Assembly: GCA_963738185.1 (NCBI GenBank)
Contig: CAVTVA010000002.1
Coordinates: 246,120-310,119 of the forward strand
DNA length: 64,000 bases
Reading direction: 5' to 3'
Origin: AP-15 sp963738185
GTDB lineage: Bacteria > Pseudomonadota > Alphaproteobacteria > ATCC43930 > CGMCC-115725
Below the pieces are notes generated by a model that did not search any database, was not told where the DNA came from, and saw only the letters and a program-made list of their open reading frames with translations. A program made the translations under genes and the position numbers. Of this stretch, positions 8,649-16,289 are shown one piece after another. The first letter of the stretch is position 1; each line of letters opens with the position of its first letter.

Positions 8649-10014
8649 ATGACCGTTGCCCGCGACCTCGCCGAGTTTCTGACCCGGACCTCTGCTGCGG
8701 ATCTGCCCGGAGCAGGCGATCGACCATGCCGCGATGCTGATCGCCAGCACGATCGCCAGCGCCGCGTTCGGCTCGGGCCTCGCATCGGCGCGGATCATTC
8801 GGACGCTGGCCCGCGAGCGCGGCGGCCGGCCCGACGCCTCGATCTGGTTCGATGCCGGCGGCAAATTGCCGCTTGCCGACGCGGCTCAGGTCAATGCGGT
8901 CGATGAGCGACGCCGCCGCCTGCGACGACAGCGACCTGCGCAACATCGTCCATTGCGGCACGCCCTTGACCGCCGCCACGCTGGCCATCGCCGAGCGCAG
9001 CGGCGCCGACGGCGAGGCGGTGCTGACAGCGATCGTGCTCGGCTACGAGGCGGCGGGCCGGATCGGCGAGGCGATGACCCCGGGGTTTCGCCGCAGCGGC
9101 TTTCACGGCTGCCTGGCGGCGATTTTTGCCGCCGCGGTCGCCGCCGCCCGATTGTTGCGTCTCGACGCCGGCCAAACGGCGCAGGCGATCGCCTTGTCGG
9201 CGACCTCGATCGGCGGGCTCGCCGCCGCGGCCAATACCAGCGTCGCGCAGCGAATATCATGCCGGGCTCGCGGCGATGCTGGGGGTGCAACGCGCGCTCG
9301 CCGCCCGGCTTGGCTACAAAGCCGAGGAAAGCATTCTCGAAACCCGCCAGGGGTTCTTCGCGGTCTATGGCGGCGTCGATCCTGTCGGTGCCGGCGCGAC
9401 AGTCACCCGCGCTCTGGCGGCAATCCTGGGACATCGTCACCGACATGGCGGTCAAGCTGGTTCCCGGCGGTCATCCGCATCATGCGCTGGCCGAGGCGGC
9501 CGCCAACGCCGCGCGCGAAGGCGGGTTCGCCCCGGACGAGATCGAGAGCATCACACGTCTCGCGGCCCGGCGTGATGCGCGCTGAGCCGGCCCGCTGCAC
9601 CCGGCCGACCTGATCGACATGGCGCACAGCCCGGCCTATTTCCTTGCGGCTGGCGCCGCGGACCAGGAATTCACCTGGGCGCATGCGGCTCCGGCCAAGA
9701 TCACCGATCCGGTCATCCACCGGCTGATCGACAAGGTGCGCGTCGGCCCGCCCCCGACCGAGGCTGTCGAGCGCTACCGCCAGGGCGCCACCGTCACGAT
9801 CCGCACGACCGACGGCCGCGCCAGCGCGAGCACAGTTTACGTGCCGAAGGGTGCTGGAATGCTCGGCATCGCCTGGGCCGATATCGACGCCAAATATCGC
9901 GCGCTGGCGCCATATGCCGGGCTCGCCGACGAGCGCATCGAGCAAAGCCTTGCGCTGATCCACGATTTCCGCAATGCGCCGCGCGCCGCAGCGCTGACCG
10001 ATTTGTTGCATTAG
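8649..10014 (+). pseudogene. MmgE/PrpD family protein, disrupted by about seven frameshifts
   Basis: Translating piecewise in three frames gives one continuous MmgE/PrpD protein: MTVARDLAEFL at 8649, PEQAIDHAAMLIASTIASAAFG, MSDAAACDDSDLRNIVHCGTP, EYHAGLAAMLGVQRALA, WDIVTDMAVKLVPGGHPHHA, then VSRPGVM, GPLHPADLIDMAHSPAYF and a normal C-terminus ending TDLLH. Family members include 2-methylcitrate dehydratase and cis-aconitate decarboxylase. Each break is repaired by removing one base, at about 8707, 8900, 9252, 9430, 9553, 9577 and 9585, so every lesion is a +1 insertion. As written it cannot make a full protein. Either the gene is dead or the assembly carries repeated insertion errors here. 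Confidence 0.8.
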
Positions 10015-10159
10015 CGGCGGGCGATCAAGCGCGTTCGCGGGGAGAGGGAACGAGGTGAACGTCGCGCAACAGGCCGCGCCGGTCGGCCGGTTGCGTATGG
10101 GCGTCATCAATTTGCCCATTTCCTGCAATAAGCACCAACGTCGCAATAGGTTCGGGTCC

Positions 10160-10636
10160 GTGATCTTGGGCGATCTCGAATTGTTGTTTCCACGTCGATC
10201 CGATCCCGCGGGCGACGGCCGACGCCGGCAGCAGGGCTTCACCTTGCTCGAGCTCCTGGTCGTGCTCGCGATCCTTGGGCTCCTGATCGGTTTGGTCGCT
10301 CCGGCGGCGCTGCGCCAGCTCGGCTCCGCCAAGGAGAAGATCGCCCACCAATCGATCGAACGCATGGCCAGCGTGCTCGATATCTATAAGCTCGATGTCG
10401 GCACCTATCCGACCACCGACCAGGGTCTGCAGGCGCTGCTGGTGCGCCCCGACGGCGTCACCAACTGGAGCGGGCCGTATCTCAAAGGGGAAACCGTCCC
10501 CCAAGACCCTTGGGGCCACCCGTTCCTTTATCGGATGCCGAGCGACCGGCCGGGGCACGATTACGATCTCTATTCGCTGGGTCCGACCGGAAAGCCGGGC
10601 GGGGCCGGCTCGGATGCGGAAATCGTCAACAACTAA
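10160..10636 (+). CDS. gspG: Type II secretion major pseudopilin, GspG-like
   Basis: The hallmark is a prepilin cleavage and N-methylation site, RRQQG/FTLLELLVVLAILG, followed by a hydrophobic helix. Then come the GspG features: SIERMASVLDIYKLDVGTYPT, TTDQGLQALLV, a GPYLKG loop, VPQDPWGHPF, and the C-terminal YDLYSLGPTGKPGG motif that binds calcium in the family. A GTG at 10160 gives a 26-residue leader. A GTG at 10055 with a purine-rich upstream is also possible but would make a 60-residue leader, which is long for this class. No other gsp gene is nearby, so this is an orphan that would need a remote secreton and prepilin peptidase. Confidence 0.85.
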   Translation: MILGDLELLFPRRSDPAGDGRRRQQGFTLLELLVVLAILGLLIGLVAPAALRQLGSAKEKIAHQSIERMASVLDIYKLDVGTYPTTDQGLQALLVRPDGVTNWSGPYLKGETVPQDPWGHPFLYRMPSDRPGHDYDLYSLGPTGKPGGAGSDAEIVNN

Positions 10637-11156
10637 CGCGCTCGAACTAGGCGTGTCGTCAATTAGCAACATTATCCCACAAACGTGGTCGCTTTGGCCG
10701 GTTGGCCTCGAGCCTGCGGGCGCGACCCGCGGGTTGGCCCGGCCATCCACGAGTTGCGGGACACCGAACGAAGACGTGGATGCCCGGATCAAGTCCGGGC
10801 AAGACGAACACTTCGTGGACACGAGGTATCCGCTCAACTGACGACCCGCCCTAGCCCGCCCGGCTGCCCAACCGCACTAGCACGCGTGGAGCCGAAAAGG
10901 GCCGGCGTCTTCCCGGCTGCGGCGCGCGCTTTTGGTTCGCGGGGCCGCATCGGTTTGCGGCCGTGTTCCCGAAGGATAATGGGCGAGGGTAGTTTGGCGC
11001 CGAGGAAATGCCGAGAGGCATCGCCCGGCGAGCGACGGTATGCGTTGTTTCGCCCTATGCTTGCTTACGCTTGCTTCGCGCGTGCGCCGCTGCACGATGA
11101 AAACCTCCAATCACTGGCACACGCGGGGGATTGCATCCGCCCTACGCTTGCTGAGA
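10637..11156. other. Gene-poor 520-base gap with a palindromic repeat
   Basis: A perfect 7-base inverted repeat GCCCGGA-tcaag-TCCGGGC lies at 10782-10800, the same unit as at 37559-37577. Reading frames here are short, rich in Arg and Pro, and lack recognisable protein features. The end of the gap contains short CCCTACGCTTGCT-like segments common in dispersed intergenic repeats of GC-rich proteobacteria. I see no gene or RNA here. Confidence 0.55.
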
Positions 11157-11576
11157 TCAAAGCAGCATCGTCTTTACGCCGAGCGCCGATCCTGCATCGC
11201 TCAGCCGCCGGTCGAGCGTGCAAAGCGCGGCGCCTTGGTCGGCGCAGATGGCGAGATGCAAAGCGTCTCCGGCGCGCAAGCCGAGCGCGTGTTGGTCTGC
11301 GAAACGGGCCGCCGCACGAAACTGCGACCTCGACACCGGCATCACGGTCAAGCTGTCGGCGGCCAACCGGGTGAGCATCGCCAGCGCCTCGGCTCGATGC
11401 GCGGCCCCGATTTGCCCGGTGCGCAGCTTGATCGAGAGCGCGGAAGAAAACTCGGTCGCCACCCAATCGCTGATTGTGAGGTCGTCGGCCTGCTGGCCGA
11501 GCCAGCTTTGCATCCGCCCGGTTTCCGCCTCGTTGGTCAAGGCCGCTACGAGCAACGAGGTATCCAGGTAGAGCAT
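11157..11576 (-). CDS. Type II toxin, PIN-domain ribonuclease (VapC-like)
   Basis: The 139-residue product opens MLYLDTSLLVAALTNE, with Asp5 as the first acidic PIN residue. It continues to a TEFSSALSIKLRTGQI helix and ends with LRAGDALHLAICADQG and TLDRRLSDAG, which carry the remaining acidic metal ligands. PIN toxins cleave RNA with two metal ions. The ATG overlaps the stop of the antitoxin gene by one base (TGATG), so translation is coupled and the pair is one operon. No disruption is visible; the module looks functional. Confidence 0.85.
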   Translation of the reverse strand: MLYLDTSLLVAALTNEAETGRMQSWLGQQADDLTISDWVATEFSSALSIKLRTGQIGAAHRAEALAMLTRLAADSLTVMPVSRSQFRAAARFADQHALGLRAGDALHLAICADQGAALCTLDRRLSDAGSALGVKTMLL

Positions 11577-11818
11577 CAATAACGATCTTCGTCGCGCATC
11601 CGGCGGATAAAGTCGCGCGCGCTCTCCGCCTGGGCCGGCATCGCCCCGGTCATCGCCCGCAACGCCGCCACATCGATGCGCCTGCGCGGGATATCGACCG
11701 CGGTGATTTGCGCCACGGCCTTGCCGCGGCGCGTGATGCACACCCACTCGCCGGCAGCAGCGCATTCGACCAGCTCGCTCAGATGCGCCTTCGCGTCGGC
11801 CAAGCTGACCCTCTTCAC
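11576..11818 (-). CDS. Phd/YefM-family antitoxin
   Basis: The GTG at 11818 is 6 bases after an AGGAG and gives an 80-residue protein beginning VKRVSLADAKAHLSELVECA, the standard Phd/YefM N-terminal DNA-binding fold. It is followed by GEWVCITRRGKAVAQI and a charged, probably disordered toxin-binding tail (RDFIRRMRDEDRY). A longer version from 11875 is possible but has no good ribosome-binding site. It lies directly upstream of the PIN toxin. The family binds its own promoter, so autoregulation is expected but no operator was identified. Confidence 0.8.
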   Translation of the reverse strand: MKRVSLADAKAHLSELVECAAAGEWVCITRRGKAVAQITAVDIPRRRIDVAALRAMTGAMPAQAESARDFIRRMRDEDRY

Positions 11819-12324
11819 CCGCGTCTCCTGACCAACTATCTGGTCACATATAGCACGAACGTGACCATTCGACAAAATGCCCGTTGCAGGTTGGCGCGGC
11901 GCGGCTCGCGCCTGCCCCGAAGACTGGGTTGGCGATCCGTCAACCGGGCGCGCGCTGGGAAAGGTGATGGGTTTCGCTCCGGCTCAACCCATCCTACGCT
12001 TTGCGTGGCGTATGCCACCGGCCGAGGCGGCAAACCGTCTCGGCGTGACGCAGCCTTCCTGAACGATCTGCTGCGCGGCCGTATCGGGCAAACTCAGTCT
12101 TGATGCGCTGGCGGTGCTCGCCGCCCGAGCCGACCTCGCGGACCAGATGGAAATCACGATAGCCGCACAGGTCGCGTCGCGGGAGAGTGGCGGAATGCGC
12201 TGCGCTGTTCCGCCCTACGCTCGCTGTCATCGCTTGATGTAATGAAGGCGTAAGATTTGTTAACGCTATTTCCATCGGGCCATAGAGCAGCGTGAATGAA
12301 GTTACAGGAGTATGTCGTTATACA
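11819..12324. other. Intergenic stretch with repeat-like DNA; no intact gene
   Basis: The first part holds GGTTTCGCTCCGGCTCAACCC and GTTCCGCCCTACGCTCGCT-type segments, which recur as intergenic repeats in GC-rich proteobacteria. Around 12085-12180 the minus strand has a short stretch reading DLCGYRDFHLVREVGSGGE that looks protein-like. It has no start or family match I can name, so it may be a gene remnant. From about 12230 the DNA becomes clearly richer in A and T. Confidence 0.45.
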
Positions 12325-12353
12325 TTGACAAACGGCGCCGCAGTGGGCTAACT
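12325..12353 (+). promoter_or_regulatory. Candidate sigma-70 promoter for the PEP-CTERM gene
   Basis: A perfect -35 hexamer TTGACA (12325-12330) is followed after 17-18 bases by a weak -10 (CTAACT/TAACTT). It lies 54 bases before the ATG of the PEP-CTERM gene, and a GGAGG ribosome-binding site is at about 12397-12401. I saw no clear sigma-54 TGGCAC-N5-TTGC element, which regulates many PEP-CTERM genes. Confidence 0.4.
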
Positions 12354-12406
12354 TTCTGAACGGCTGCTGAGACATGTCGTCGAACAACTCGATAATGGAG
12401 GTAAGA

Positions 12407-13159
12407 ATGTTTCGGAAAACTTGGTCCTTCTGCCTCGTCGTTTTGAGTTTTTGTGCGACGGGGGGGGGTACATTTGCTGATGTAATATTTTCAGATGGAA
12501 CCTTTAATTTATCAAACTACACACAGACAAGCGTTTTTACGTCAAACGCAACATTCACCATTCTGCAGTGTGCAAGCTGTGGCAACCCCGGCCCTGCTCT
12601 CCAAACAATTTTCACGACTTCTCCGCCTGGTGGAAGTGCATCTGCCGGTCTTGTTAATAACTCCTTTACATATGATCCGAGAACTCAAGGGAGGATTGCT
12701 TCGATAGCTGCATCGATGGACGTTAATCGGATCTTCTCTTCGACGCTCACTGGACCGTTCGGCTCGAACCTCAGACCTTTAATCGAGCAAGATGGCAAAT
12801 ACTACACGGCAGCGATTGCGGGTCCTGTATTTCCGCCGGGCACCCCTGCTGGGCCGACTGGATATTCCTCCATTTCGGGATCAGGCCTCACTGCGGCCGA
12901 TTTCGTCGGGTATGATCCGAATACCGGGTCCGCTCTGCCGGGCGAACCTGACTTTTCCGGCGATCCGATGCTGTTTGGGCTGCTGGTGTATAGCACGGCT
13001 ACCGTTGATCAGCCCTTTGGTGTGACCTCGGATCGTGATAATCTAGTGATTGATGTATCCACAGTCTTGGAGCCATCTAGCCTTCTTTTACTCGCAACCG
13101 CCTTATTTTCTGGGCTAGCTGGAATTTGCATAACGAGGCAGAGAGGGATCGTCGGATAG
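12407..13159 (+). CDS. PEP-CTERM sorting-domain protein (exported)
   Basis: The ATG at 12407 follows GGAGGTAAGA. The 250-residue product has a signal peptide (MFRKTWSFCLVVLSF...GGTFADV) and a beta-rich body with many Ser, Thr, Gly and Asn residues. The C-terminus is a classic PEP-CTERM: LEPSSLLLLATALFSGLAG followed by a basic cluster with TRQR. Such proteins are cut and anchored by exosortase (EpsH/XrtA) in exopolysaccharide-producing bacteria; no exosortase is in this window. The codons and intergenic DNA are visibly less GC-rich than the neighbours, suggesting transfer. A run of nine G residues near 12461-12469 is a place where indels could arise, but the frame is intact. Confidence 0.85.
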   Translation: MFRKTWSFCLVVLSFCATGGGTFADVIFSDGTFNLSNYTQTSVFTSNATFTILQCASCGNPGPALQTIFTTSPPGGSASAGLVNNSFTYDPRTQGRIASIAASMDVNRIFSSTLTGPFGSNLRPLIEQDGKYYTAAIAGPVFPPGTPAGPTGYSSISGSGLTAADFVGYDPNTGSALPGEPDFSGDPMLFGLLVYSTATVDQPFGVTSDRDNLVIDVSTVLEPSSLLLLATALFSGLAGICITRQRGIVG

Positions 13160-13255
13160 CTGAAAAGGAGTCTGCGTGCAGATCACGAAGGGTCGCCCCA
13201 TTCTTGGCGGTTGCCGATCTCTCACAGAAGGTACGAAGATGTTCGCAAAAGCCTG

Positions 13256-13615
13256 CGCGCCGTGCGAGGGGTAAGGTTCGAAGATATCGAGACCGAGCCC
13301 GAGCGCTGACCCGCTGTGAAAGCGAAAAAATGGGGCCGCCCTCGCGGAGCGGCTCGGCCCCTCACCCCGGCGCTCTCCTCGCTTGCGGGGAGATGGTCGC
13401 TGTGCCAGCGGAATTGCTGCGGCTTTCTCGCCGAGCCTTGGCTGATCACGACGTTGACCAGCACCGGCCCCCTGAAGTTCATCGCTTCGGCGCGGGCGCC
13501 CGTGATGTCCTTCGGGTCTTTGACAAAGCGCCGACGCTTCCATGCCCGGGCGTAGTGGATCGAGGTGTTCGGGCGCATGTTGCACGTCGGGTTTTCCAGA
13601 AGCTCGGGCATTGCC
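13256..13615. repeat. Left copy of a segmental duplication (partner at 14150-14570)
   Basis: Two blocks about 0.9 kb apart share the same order: a plus-strand antitoxin tail (left TTCGAAGATATCGAGACCGA, right ATCGAGGACGTCGAGACAGA), a short gap, then the minus-strand end of the lyase gene beginning CTGTGCCAGCGGAA. Between the copies lie the toxin and the intact antitoxin. The left copy has drifted and carries indels; the right copy is the functional one. Confidence 0.75.
13399..13611 (-). pseudogene. Duplicated C-terminal fragment of the 2-hydroxyacyl-CoA lyase gene
   Basis: Seventy-one codons ending PQQFRWHS match the C-terminus of the complete gene at 14326-15984: NMRPNTSIHYAR against NMRPNTLIYGAR, DPKDITGARAEAMNFRGP against DPKDIKGALAEAMNFRGP, and LVNVVISQGSARKP in both. 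The rest of the enzyme is absent and the original stop is lost, so the frame runs on downstream. It cannot be functional. It is part of a larger duplicated block that also includes the tail of the antitoxin gene. Confidence 0.85.
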
Positions 13616-13673
13616 GGGGCAAATTCTCACCTGTCGCGGCAATTAGCCTACACATCCGTGCTACTTTGCCACG

Positions 13674-13949
13674 ATGGCGTTTGAGATTGTTTTGGCGCCG
13701 GAGGCTGCGGAAGATTTTCGCGCGCTGAAAGCAAATGTGCGCGCTGCCGTGCGGGCGGCGCTCGAAACTCATTTGCGGCACGAGCCGGAGAGGGCGAGCC
13801 GCAGCCGCATCAAACGGTTGCGGGGTTTGCGTCGGCCGCAATATCGGCTGCGGGTCCGCGAAGTCAGAATATCGAATGTCGAAATCCTGGCGATCGTGAC
13901 CAAATCGGAGGCCCAGACATGGCTCGGCCAATTCAGAAGTCTAGAGTGA
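13674..13949 (+). CDS. RelE/ParE-family toxin
   Basis: The 91-residue product has the RelE/ParE pattern: MAFEIVLAPEAAEDFRALKANVR, a basic central part SRIKRLRGLRRPQYRLRV, and a closing strand EVRISNVEILAIVTKSE. Members act as mRNA interferases or gyrase poisons. The gene precedes its antitoxin, with a 31-base overlap. It lies between the two copies of the segmental duplication. Catalytic identity of the basic residues cannot be assigned by eye. Confidence 0.8.
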   Translation: MAFEIVLAPEAAEDFRALKANVRAAVRAALETHLRHEPERASRSRIKRLRGLRRPQYRLRVREVRISNVEILAIVTKSEAQTWLGQFRSLE

Positions 13950-14203
13950 GGACGGTCGCACTCGCTGATGTCGAAAGCAATCTGCCAAAGTTTCTGCGTG
14001 AAGCCGAGGGCGGGGAGATCGTCATTACGCGCGACGGCAAACCGGCCGGGGTGCTGATCGGTTTCGCGTCCGAGGGTGACTGGTTCGATTATCAGCTCGA
14101 AAACGACCCGCGGTTCCTGCGCCGCATTGAAGACGCGAGGGAAAGCCTGCGGGCGGGGCGAGGGGTCAGGATCGAGGACGTCGAGACAGAGCCCGAAAGC
14201 TGA
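13919..14203 (+). CDS. Phd/YefM-family antitoxin (partner of the RelE-like toxin)
   Basis: The 94-residue product reads VRTVALADVESNLPKFLREAEGGEIVITRDGKPAGVLIGF, the usual Phd/YefM fold. An acidic and basic tail follows, with DDxxDFxLExDP-like spacing (DWFDYQLENDPRFL), matching antitoxins of RelE-type pairs. It overlaps the toxin's 3' end. Its own 3' end is duplicated at about 13260-13300. The order toxin-antitoxin resembles hig-type loci. Confidence 0.8.
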   Translation: MARPIQKSRVRTVALADVESNLPKFLREAEGGEIVITRDGKPAGVLIGFASEGDWFDYQLENDPRFLRRIEDARESLRAGRGVRIEDVETEPES

Positions 14204-14281
14204 TTGCGCGGTTGGGTCGGTTTCGTCGCTGTGCCCTAAGGTGAAGTCGGCAGGCGCGGAATGGCGCGGCCCCCACCCTAA

Positions 14282-14305
14282 CCCTCCCCCGCAAGCGGGG
14301 GAGGG
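14282..14305. terminator. Hairpin between the antitoxin and the lyase gene
   Basis: An 11-base perfect stem, CCCTCCCCCGC / GCGGGGGAGGG, closes a two-base loop between two convergent genes. It is followed by GAAAGACGG rather than a T-run. The sequence is a common dispersed intergenic repeat in GC-rich proteobacteria; it may act as a bidirectional terminator, but this is inferred from position only. Confidence 0.45.
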
Positions 14306-14325
14306 GAAAGACGGCGAAGCGGAGG

Positions 14326-15984
14326 TCAGCTGTGCCAGCGGAAGGCTTGCGGCTTGCGGGCGGAGCCTTGGCTGATCACGACGTTGACCAGGGCCGGGCC
14401 CCTAAAGTTCATCGCTTCGGCGAGCGCGCCCTTGATGTCTTTCGGGTCCTCGACAAAGAAGCCCTTGCCGCCAAAGGCTTCCATAACCTTGTCGTAGCGG
14501 GCGCCGTAGATCAATGTATTCGGCCGCATGTTGAACATCGGGTTTTCCGGGATCTCCTCCATGCCCGGGCCGATCCCGCCATTGTTTAAGACGACGATCT
14601 TGACAGGCAGGTTGTAGCGGGCCAGCGTCTCCATCTCCATGCCGCTGAAGCCGATCGCCGAGTCGCCCGACAGATGGATGACCGGGCGGTCGGGGTGCAC
14701 GACGGCGGCGGCGATCGCCTGCCCGAGTCCCAGGCCCATCGTGCCGTAGGTGCCGGCGTTGAGGCAGGATTTGGCGCTGAACACCGGCAGCATCGTCAGC
14801 CCGATATCCATCGTGCCGGCGCCCTCGGCCGACAGGATCGAGTTCTTCGGCATCCAGGCGGCGATGTCCTTGAAGGCGCGGTAGTAGGTCGCCGGCGCGC
14901 TGTCATCATCGATCTGCGGCTTGATCATCGCCGCGTTCTCGGCCGCCTTCTTGGCGATCATCTCCCGCCACGGCGATTCCTTCGGATGGAACCACTGGCG
15001 CCCGCCGAGCGCCTGGTTCAGCTGTTGCATGATCGCCTTGCCGTCGCCGACCAGCGGCACCTCGGTCGCCTTGTTATGGCCGATCTCCTCCGGCGCGATA
15101 TCGAGCTGGATGACCTTCATGTCCTTGGCGTAGCGCGGCGGCTGGCCGAAATGGAAGATCCAGTTGAAGCGGGCGCCCATCAGGAACACGACATCGGCGT
15201 TCTGCAACGCCAAGGTGCGCGCGGCCGCGACCGAGAGCGGGTGGTCGTCGGGCATGATCCCCTTGCCCATCGGCGAGCGCAGGAACGGCAATTGCGTCTT
15301 CTCGATAAAGGAGCGCACCTCGCTCTCGGCATTGGCCCAGGCCATCCCCTTGCCGACGAGAACGAGCGGCCGCTGGGCCTTTTCGAGCAGGTTCAGCGCC
15401 TCTTCGATGTATTCCTGCGGCGCCACCGTGCGCGGCGGGTCCGGGCACTTCTGGACCTCGACGAGCTTCGCCTCGTCGCACTTGCCGGTGATGATGTTGT
15501 CGGGCATGTCGAGATAGGTGGCGCCGGGGCGGCCATAGATCGCGTTGCGCGTCGCCATCTCGACATAATAGGGAATGCGCTCGACGGTATCGATGGCGTG
15601 CGCGAATTTACAGAAGGGCGAGGCGATCACCACCTGGCGCTCTTCCTGGAAGGCGCCCATGCCGCCGCGATAGGTCTCCGACGCCCCGCCGATCAGGATC
15701 ATCGGCCAGCAATTCTGCTGGGCGTCCGCAAGGCCCGCGAGCCCGTGCACGACGCCGGGGCCGGTGACGACGATGCAGGCGCCGGGCCGCCCGGTCAGAT
15801 AGCCGTAGGCGCGTGCCGCGTAGGAGGCGGCCTGCTCGTTGCGCATGCCGATATAGGCGACCCCTTCCTTTTGGGCCGCGGCGGCGATCGGGCCGACGGG
15901 GAACCCGACGACCCCGAACAGGTGATTGATGCCCTGCTGTTTGAGGCTCCTCGCGATCGCGGTGGCGCCGTCGATCTCAGCCAT
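14326..15984 (-). CDS. 2-hydroxyacyl-CoA lyase / oxalyl-CoA decarboxylase (ThDP-dependent)
   Basis: The start MAEIDGATAIARSLKQQG (15984) gives 552 residues, normal for the family. The ThDP-activating Glu is in YIGMRNEQAASYAARA. The pyrophosphate/Mg motif is GDSAIGFSGMEMETLARYNLP...NNGG. Several segments match 2-hydroxyacyl-CoA lyase more closely than bacterial oxalyl-CoA decarboxylase: GAFQEERQV, GARFNWIFHFGQPPRY, and a C-terminus RKPQAFRWHS resembling the HACL1 tail RKAQDFHW. These enzymes release formyl-CoA, or form it reversibly with an aldehyde. The formyl-CoA transferase at 3.3 kb and fhs at 29 kb could process the product; the connection is inferred. Oxalyl-CoA decarboxylation remains possible. 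Confidence 0.85.
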   Translation of the reverse strand: MAEIDGATAIARSLKQQGINHLFGVVGFPVGPIAAAAQKEGVAYIGMRNEQAASYAARAYGYLTGRPGACIVVTGPGVVHGLAGLADAQQNCWPMILIGGASETYRGGMGAFQEERQVVIASPFCKFAHAIDTVERIPYYVEMATRNAIYGRPGATYLDMPDNIITGKCDEAKLVEVQKCPDPPRTVAPQEYIEEALNLLEKAQRPLVLVGKGMAWANAESEVRSFIEKTQLPFLRSPMGKGIMPDDHPLSVAAARTLALQNADVVFLMGARFNWIFHFGQPPRYAKDMKVIQLDIAPEEIGHNKATEVPLVGDGKAIMQQLNQALGGRQWFHPKESPWREMIAKKAAENAAMIKPQIDDDSAPATYYRAFKDIAAWMPKNSILSAEGAGTMDIGLTMLPVFSAKSCLNAGTYGTMGLGLGQAIAAAVVHPDRPVIHLSGDSAIGFSGMEMETLARYNLPVKIVVLNNGGIGPGMEEIPENPMFNMRPNTLIYGARYDKVMEAFGGKGFFVEDPKDIKGALAEAMNFRGPALVNVVISQGSARKPQAFRWHS

Positions 15985-16150
15985 GTTTCTCTCCCGTGTG
16001 TTGGGCGGACCGCGACCGATGTGCGAGACGCCGCCGGGCCCGGTTGTCGAAGAAGTCTGCACGGCGGAGATTACGCATTTATCGCGGCTCGGGGAAAGGC
16101 TTATCCGGGCTGACGCCGAGCCGATTTGGCGGGCGCGCGGCGATTGCCAA

Positions 16151-16230
16151 TCGTCACCCCCGCGAAAGCGGGGGTCCAGGGGTGCGCCTTTACCGCTGCC
16201 CTGGGTTCCCGCTCGCGGGAATGACGAGTA
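16151..16230. repeat. Dispersed intergenic hairpin repeat
   Basis: ACCCCCGC-gaaa-GCGGGGGT (16156-16175) is followed, after CCAG and about 20 bases, by CCCTGGGTTCCCGC...GCGGGAATGACGA. This composite is a familiar repeat type of proteobacterial intergenic DNA. It occupies much of the 305-base gap between prfB and the lyase gene (15985-16289), in which no gene is seen. Confidence 0.6.
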
Positions 16231-16289
16231 ACGATCGCGGGATTAAATCGAACCAAGCTCAAGGAGCGGCGCAAATCCCATCTTCCGGG

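Noticed and set aside
12461..12469. Frameshift in the PEP-CTERM gene at the run of nine G
   Set aside because: The frame is continuous from signal peptide to PEP-CTERM, so the run length as given is correct or in phase.
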